This document shows, piece after piece, positions 59,001-64,000 of a stretch of DNA of 64,000 nucleotides (position 1 is its first letter; the number at the start of each line of letters is the position of its first letter). The DNA comes from Nemertoderma westbladi (taxonomy: Eukaryota; Xenacoelomorpha; Nemertodermatida; Nemertodermatidae), in the NCBI GenBank assembly GCA_032718475.1, contig JAUCBJ010001793.1:1-64000 (forward strand). The letters are read 5' to 3'. Under the pieces are notes generated by a model. The model ran no database searches. It was not told the DNA's origin and was given only the letters and a program-made list of their open reading frames with translations. Made by a program: the position numbers and the translations under genes.

Positions 59001-59429
59001 TTATAGGCGTACCTTTTACGAGGTCGGTATTGCAATTTTGGATTAAATTCGTCAAAGTTAATAGTATATGAGGCAGGTTTTCAGTAACACTCACTTTATT
59101 TTACACTTCTGAAATATTAGTAAGATAAAGTTATATTAAAATTATCTTATAATTGATTACTGGATGGTTTGCTGAAATAAAAATTAGATATAATCAAAAC
59201 ATTTTCCGTTCTGATGGAACTTTTTTTTAGATGTTCAACAAATTTATTTAACCATTTAAACTTCGGGATCCCGTTTCAAAAAAGTCGGAATCGGGATTCG
59301 ATATTTCGCTGGAATCCCTGTTTTTCGGTTTTTTTTTAAACATTAGTGCATTGATGAAGCCAGAAGTCTTCCGATTGTTTAAATATAAAATCTGATTTAA
59401 ATAAAAAAATCTGATTTAAATAAGAAAAT
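59001..59429. other. AT-rich spacer
   Basis: No gene is seen. From about 59,390 the motif ATCTGATTTAAAT repeats, marking the edge of the inverted-repeat element that follows. Confidence 0.45.
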
Positions 59430-59754
59430 TGATTTAAATGGGTGACTACAAAACAAAGACCAAAGACCTAAATAATAAAGACCTGCATAATCTTTGAAAC
59501 ATGTGTTAACTTTCGTTTACTGTTTTGGTTCTCCCAACAAGCCTCTGTAACATGCTCCTTTACTAACCTGTTCCTTTAAATGGCAATGTAACCTAACGCT
59601 CTTTGGCACCTGTACAAAACAAAGAGGTAAAGTCGCGTTACGTCCTAAAGGGGATTAGGTCCCATTGCCATACAGCGTTAGGTCCCATTGGTGTAATATT
59701 ATGGGTTTGTTCAGAAGTGGAAAAAATGGGAGCGCGTCACCGGGGGTTGAACCA

Positions 59755-59798
59755 GCGCTATACGCACGTTTCGGCCTAACAGGCCTCATCAGTAGCGC
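59755..59798 (-). ncRNA. Type I hammerhead ribozyme motif, copy A
   Basis: It is the same 44-base fold as copy C, on the minus strand: GCGCTA, CTGATGA, stem II GGCC/GGCC with loop TGTTA, GAAA, stem III ACG/CGT with loop TG, A at the cleavage site, TAGCGC. A box TGGCTGAGCTGG (59,813-59,802) lies upstream and B box GGTTCAACCCC (59,753-59,743) directly downstream. Confidence 0.9.
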
Positions 59799-60097
59799 TA
59801 ACCAGCTCAGCCACTAGCCCCTGACACTCGCAGTCCCACCTAATCCACTTCTATTGAACGGGCAGTCTTAAGTTGCAAATATTCTATCTCTAACAGCGGA
59901 CCTAACGGCCTCAAGTATGCTAGAGTGAAACAGGAGGGAAGTACAAATAAATAAATATTCAGCTCGGTATTGCTGCCAGGTGATATTAATTAAATAAATT
60001 GGAGAAGAGCTGTTGCAACTGTAATTAAAGGTGTAATATTATTATGGGTTTGTTCAGAAGTGGAAAAAATGGGAGCGCGTCACCGGGGGTTGAATCA

Positions 60098-60141
60098 GCG
60101 CTATACGCACGTTTCGGCCTAACAGGCCTCATCAGTAGCGC
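60098..60141 (-). ncRNA. Type I hammerhead ribozyme motif, copy B
   Basis: The ribozyme bases are identical to copies A and C. The A box is TGGTTGAGCTGG (60,156-60,145). The B box has one change from consensus (GATTCAACCCC, 60,096-60,086), so Pol III promoter strength may be lower while the ribozyme is intact. Confidence 0.9.
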
Positions 60142-60220
60142 TAACCAGCTCAACCACTAGCCCCTGACACTCACATTCCCACCTAATCCACTTCTAATCC
60201 TAATCCACTGCGAGTGTCAG

Positions 60221-60305
60221 GGGCTAGTGGCTGAGCTGGTTAGCGCTACTGATGAGGCCTGTTAGGCCGAAACGTGCGTATAGCGCTGGTTCAACCCCCG
60301 GTGAC
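60221..60305 (+). mobile_element. tRNA-like SINE head with a hammerhead between A and B boxes
   Basis: GGGGCTAGTGGCTGAGCTGGTT gives a perfect A box (TGGCTGAGCTGG, 60,228-60,239) and GGTTCAACCCC (60,288-60,298) a perfect B box. Their separation is about 48 bases, slightly longer than in a plain tRNA. The intervening bases are the hammerhead instead of an anticodon arm. The whole unit continues to about 60,350 with TCCCATTTTTTCCACTTCTG. Copies on the minus strand lie at 59,695-59,830 and 60,050-60,175. Confidence 0.8.
60243..60286 (+). ncRNA. Type I hammerhead ribozyme motif, copy C
   Basis: Stem I is GCGCTA (60,243-60,248) with TAGCGC (60,281-60,286), extendable by an A-T pair. CUGAUGA is at 60,249-60,255. 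Stem II pairs 60,256-60,259 with 60,265-60,268, loop TGTTA. GAAA is at 60,269-60,272. Stem III is A60,272-T60,279, C-G, G-C with a TG loop. Cleavage is predicted after A60,280. Every conserved position is present. Confidence 0.92.
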
Positions 60306-60624
60306 GCGCTCCCATTTTTTCCACTTCTGAACAAACCCATAATATTACACCTTTAATTACAGTTGCAACAGCTCATCTCCAATTTATTTAGGTCCCATTG
60401 CCATTTACAGGAGCAGGTTAGTAAAGGAGCAGGTTACAGAGGCGTGTTTGGGGAACCAAAACAATAAACGAAAGTTAACACATGTGTTTCATACAGGTCT
60501 TTGTTTTTTGGGTCTTTGCTTTTTAGTCACCCGATTTAAATGAAAAAAAATCTGATTTAAATCAAATAAATCTGATTTAAACAAAAAAATCTGATTTTTT
60601 TATTTAAAAAAAAATCATGATTTT

Positions 60625-61790
60625 TATCAACCCTGCACCCATGACATTTGCTAGATCATCCGCATCTTCAAGGCCAGTGTCCTTTAAGATGCGTCTCAAG
60701 AAAGTCATGGGCTGTCCACCATGCTTATTCAGTCCATGAGGCTGCCAAAGTATAAGTTTATGCACTGGCTGGTCCTCACGGTGAAAGCAATGTCCTGCAA
60801 AGCGGAGGCGATTTTGTTCTAGTGTCAAGCTTGGGGGAACCAATGAGACACCTCCAATGTTATATAGTGTCTGGTTGGAGATGTGTGCATTGTACTTGAC
60901 ACAATGTACCCGGCGTAGCATTCTTGTGAATGTGCCATCCAGAGATTTGGTGTCCTCAGCAGTTAGAGCCCAGCATGGACTCCCATAGAGGAGTACTGGA
61001 ACTACTGCTGCTCTAAATAATCGGACCTTAAGTTTCCGATTAATTCTCGGTGACTTCCAAATCCTGCAAAGCATATTCAAGGCTGCCCAATGCTTTCCCT
61101 TACGTATTCGAAGGTCCTCATCTGACTTCCGGATCCATGATCCCAGGTAACAGAAGTCGTCCACATGCTCAAGCATACCATCCTTTGAGCTTATGCTCAT
61201 CCGATCAGAGACTTGCTGAGGACTTTCAAAGTTAACTGTCAAAATTTTGGTCTTTCTGGAGTTAATAAAAAGACCAACACTAGAAGCAGCATGTTCTAAT
61301 GAGCTGAGGAGCCGTTGGGCTCCCTCTAGTGATTCTGAGAGTACTCCTAAGTCATCAGCAAAGTCTAGATCAGTTAGGTACTTGGCAGGATTTCCTCGAC
61401 TTCTGGAGCCAGTAGGTGGAGTTATCATCACCCCATCATCATTATGATGATCTAAGGACATGCGTAGAACATAGTCAACCACAATTATGAACAAGAATGG
61501 TGCAAGTGTGTCTCCCTGGAGGACGTCCCATAACACTTCAAATGGTTCTCTGTCACCGTCAACAGTAGAGACAAATGTTGTCGAACCATCGTATACTGAT
61601 CTGATTGCTGCAATAATTTCATCAGGAATCCCATATAATGAAAGTATGCTGAACATACGTGAGAGAGAGACTGAATCAAAGGCCTTGAAGAAGTCAACAA
61701 AGATAACAGCCAGATGCCTATCTTTCTTTTTTGATAACTCTTCAATTATCCTTCGGGTATCCTATGGGCTCCATGGTCCCACGAATGCCG
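60625..61790 (-). pseudogene. 5'-truncated RTE-like LINE
   Basis: The 350-residue open frame (61,656-60,604) holds VLQGDTLAPFLF, LDFADDLGVLSES, CYLGSWIRKSDED and FAGHCFHREDQPVH. Upstream in the same strand VIFVDFFKAFDSVSLSR and a GRGTM-like remnant extend it to about 61,790. The last residues of the ORF (GAGLIKIMIFF) are read-through into flanking DNA, since the 3' end is lost near 60,640. It is a close relative of 39,990-41,460 and retains the RT motifs that copy lacks. There is no endonuclease. Confidence 0.88.
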
Positions 61791-61869
61791 AATTGGCCGA
61801 ATGCCAAAATAAGGATCACGAGACGAATTACAGAAATGCTGAAATGTTTGATCCTGTTTAAACACTTAG

Positions 61870-62160
61870 TTAGTAGGCCTACAACATGAATAAACCATGC
61901 AGTTAGGTGTATAATAATTATGTTCGGGTTTGCAGTTAGATCAACATTAAATAGACCATGCAGTTAGGTGTATAATAATACTGTTCGGGTTTGCAGTTAG
62001 CACAACATTAATTAGACCTTGCAGTTAGGTGTATAGTAATACTGTTCAGGTTTGCAGTTAGCACAACATTAATTAGACCTTGCAGTTAGGTGTATAGTAA
62101 TACTGTTCAGGTTTGCAGTTAGCACAACATTAATAGACAATGCAGTTAGGGCTATGGTAT
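61870..62160. repeat. 61-bp tandem repeat, about 4.7 copies
   Basis: GCAGTTAGGTGTATA starts at 61,899, 61,960, 62,021 and 62,082, and again at 62,142 in altered form (period 61, last 60). Each unit also contains GTTCGGGTTTGCAGTTAG and AACATTAA. There are no ORFs of note. Confidence 0.95.
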
Positions 62161-62307
62161 ATGTGTAGTCTTTACCACCCTTGTACTCTAGCGACCTTCC
62201 AGAGAATTTGTTAGTTAGGTGTATAGTTGATTTGCATGCGTCTGGAACAGTTAGCACTTTGGACGATAAAGAGCACGTTAGCGTTTCGAGTGGTTTGCCG
62301 GTATACG

Positions 62308-64000
62308 TGTGGAAGAGTTTAAGTGGGAAAGAGTGTGGAAGGGTTTACTTTGGGAAAGAGTGTGGAAGGGTTTACTTTGGGAAAGAGTGTGGAAGCGGAA
62401 GGGTTTACTTTGGGAAAGAGTGTGGAAGGGTTTACTTTGGGAAAGAGTGTGAAAGGATTTACTGTGGGAAAGAGTGTGGAAGGGTTTACTGTAGGAAAGA
62501 GTGTGGAAGAGTTTAAGTGGGAAAGAGTGTGGAAGGGTTTACTGCGGGAAAGAGTGTGGAAGGGTTTAAATGGGAAAGAATGTGGAAGGGTTTACTGTGG
62601 GAAAGAGTGTGGAAGGGTTTACTTTGGGAAAGAGCGTGGAAGGGTTTACTGTGGGAAAGAGTGTGAAAGGATTTACTTTGGGAAAGAGTGTGGAAGGGTT
62701 TACTTTGGGAAAGAGTGTGGAAGCGGAAGGGTTTACTTTGGGAAAGAGTGTGGAAGGGTTTACTTTGGGAAAGAGTGTGAAAGGATTTACTGTGGGAAAG
62801 AGGGTGGAAGGGTTTACTGTAGGAAAGAGTGTGGAAGAGTTTAAGTGGGAAAGAGTGTGGAAGGGTTTACTGTGGGAAAGAGTGTGGAAGGGTTTACTGT
62901 GGGAAAGAGTGTGGAAGGGTTTACTTTGGGAAAGAGTGTGAAAGGGTTTACTGTGGGAAAGAGCGTGGAAGGGTTTACTCTAGAAAATAGTGTGGAAGAG
63001 TTTAAGTGGGAAAGAGTGTGGAAGGGTTTACTTTGGGAAAGAGTGTGGAAGGGTTTACTTTGGGAAAGAATGTGGAAGGGTTTAATTTGGGAAAGAGTGT
63101 GGAAGCGGAAGGGTTTACTGTGGGAAAGAGTGTGGAAGGGTTTACTCTAGGAAAGAGTGTGGAAGAGTTTAAGTGGGAAAGAGTGTGGAAGGGTTTACTG
63201 TGGGAAAGAGTGTGGAAGGGTTTACTGTGGGAAAGAGTGTGGAAGGGTTTACTTTGGGAAAGAGTGTGAAAGGATTTACTGTGGGAAAGAGTGTGGAAGG
63301 GTTTACTGTAGGAAAGAGTGTGGAAGAGTTTAAGTGGGAAAGAGTGTGGAAGGGTTTACTGTGGGAAAGAGTGTGGAAGGGTTTAAATGGGAAAGAATGT
63401 GGAAGGGTTTACTGTGGGAAAGAGTGTGGAAGGGTTTACTTTGGGAAAGAGCGTGGAAGGGTTTACTGTGGGAAAGAGTGTGAAAGGATTTACTTTGGGA
63501 AAGAGTGTGGAAGGGTTTAATTTGGGAAAGAGTGTGGAAGCGGAAGGGTTTACTTTGGGAAAGAGTGTGGAAGGGTTTACTTTGGGAAAGAGTGTGAAAG
63601 GATTTACTGTGGGAAAGAGTGTGGAAGGGTTTACTGTAGGAAAGAGTGTGGAAGAGTTTAAGTGGGAAAGAGTGTGGAAGGGTTTACTGTGGGAACGAGT
63701 GTGGAAGGGTTTACTGTGGGAAAGAGTGTGGAAGGGTTTATTTTGAGAAAGAGTGTGGAAGGGTTTACTCTAGGAAAGAGTGTGGAAGAGTTTAAGTGGG
63801 AAAGAGTGTGGAAGGGTTTACTGTGGGAAAGAGTGTGGAAGGGTTTATTTTGAGAAAGAGTGTGGAAGGGTTTACTCTAGGAAAGAGTGTGGAAGAGTTT
63901 AAGTGGGAAAGAGTGTGGAAGGGTTTACTGTGGGAAAGAGTGTGGAAGGGTTTATTTTGAGAAAGAGTGTGGAAGGGTTTACTCTAGGAAAGAGTGTGGA
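62308..64000 (+). repeat. 26-27-bp minisatellite running off the window end
   Basis: At least 1.7 kb of GGGAAAGAGTGTGGAAGGGTTTACTTT-type units. Variants TTTACTGT, TTTAAGT, GTGAAAGGA and an inserted GGAAGC recur in blocks: about 62,320-62,560 is repeated at about 62,600-62,850 and again at 63,170-63,660. Overlapping KSVEGFTLG, ECGRVYFG and WERVWKGLL frames are translations of the repeat and not a protein gene. Confidence 0.95.

Larger units (their letters stand above)
59430..60545. mobile_element. 1.1-kb inverted-repeat element carrying three tRNA-hammerhead units
   Basis: The outer arms (about 59,430-59,620 and 60,395-60,545) are inverted copies: GATTTAAATGGGTGACTAC, ACATGTGTTAACTTTCGTTTA, TTTTGGTT and CTCCTTTACTAACCTG on the left match the reverse complement on the right. 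Inside are three hammerhead-bearing units, two minus and one plus. The last two (about 59,995-60,190 and 60,200-60,395) form a near-perfect palindrome. The repeat TTTTGGTT...TGTAACCTGC is shared with 34.4, 37.7 and 43 kb. Confidence 0.8.

Noticed and set aside
62181-63853. Repeat proteins KSVEGFTLG, ECGRVYFG, WERVWKGLL
   Set aside because: They are three frames of one 26-27-bp minisatellite. Unit lengths are not consistently multiples of three, so no frame stays open.

Overview
This is eukaryotic, almost certainly metazoan, nuclear DNA. It has spliced genes with GT-AG introns, a stabilin-like secreted protein start, a calmodulin-like gene, an IRAK1BP1/SIMPL-like gene, a CYP2-clan cytochrome P450, many decayed non-LTR retrotransposons, MITEs and large tandem repeats. 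The gene set and the RTE/CR1-like LINE load suggest an AT-rich marine invertebrate; the species cannot be named from sequence alone. Single-copy coding sequence is a few percent of the window.

Region 1 (1-19,947) is one continuous head-to-tail array of mobile-element copies. The repeated boundary is CTAACTAG|WGACGG. Two families alternate. Family I opens with hairpin ACGGCGTC-AA-GACGCCGT followed by AGCAAGTCG and closes with CAAGTC-TAAC-GACTTGCT. Family II opens with CGGGCC-TAGC-GGCCCG followed by AGGAACCGA and closes with GAACC-TCTC-GGTTCCT. In all thirteen complete copies the 5' and 3' ends belong to the same family, although neighbours are mixed in all four combinations. Three family II copies carry pure (GGCTC)n arrays up to about 1 kb and a fourth a degenerate array. 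The terminal layout resembles Helitron/Helentron-type non-autonomous elements, but no Rep/helicase gene is present.

Region 2 (about 20-48 kb) holds an intact single-exon CYP2-clan P450 (minus), several broken LINEs (24-26, 27-30, 32.6-33.7, 35-37, 40-41.4, 43.4-44 kb), a highly homogeneous 20-bp satellite (30.1-31.2 kb), two exons of an IRAK1BP1-like gene (minus, 38.2-38.9 kb) that do not stand out as long ORFs, and a 2.3-kb 15-bp minisatellite (45.5-47.8 kb).

Region 3 (48-57 kb) holds exons 1 and 2 of a stabilin-like gene (plus). Its 7.7-kb intron contains a complete three-exon, 160-residue EF-hand gene on the opposite strand, two MITEs with TA target sites and matching CACCAT termini (one fills most of an EF-hand intron), and a TAGTG-rich minisatellite.

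Region 4 (56.5-64 kb) contains four copies of a type I hammerhead ribozyme fold attached to tRNA-like Pol III promoter sequences. In three of them the ribozyme lies between the A box and B box. The region also has a long inverted repeat, another RTE fragment, a 61-bp tandem repeat and a 26-27-bp minisatellite running off the window end.

The genes do not form an operon or obvious pathway. The main theme is repeat biology: structured element ends, ribozymes inside tRNA-like units, and genes nested among or interrupted by repeats.
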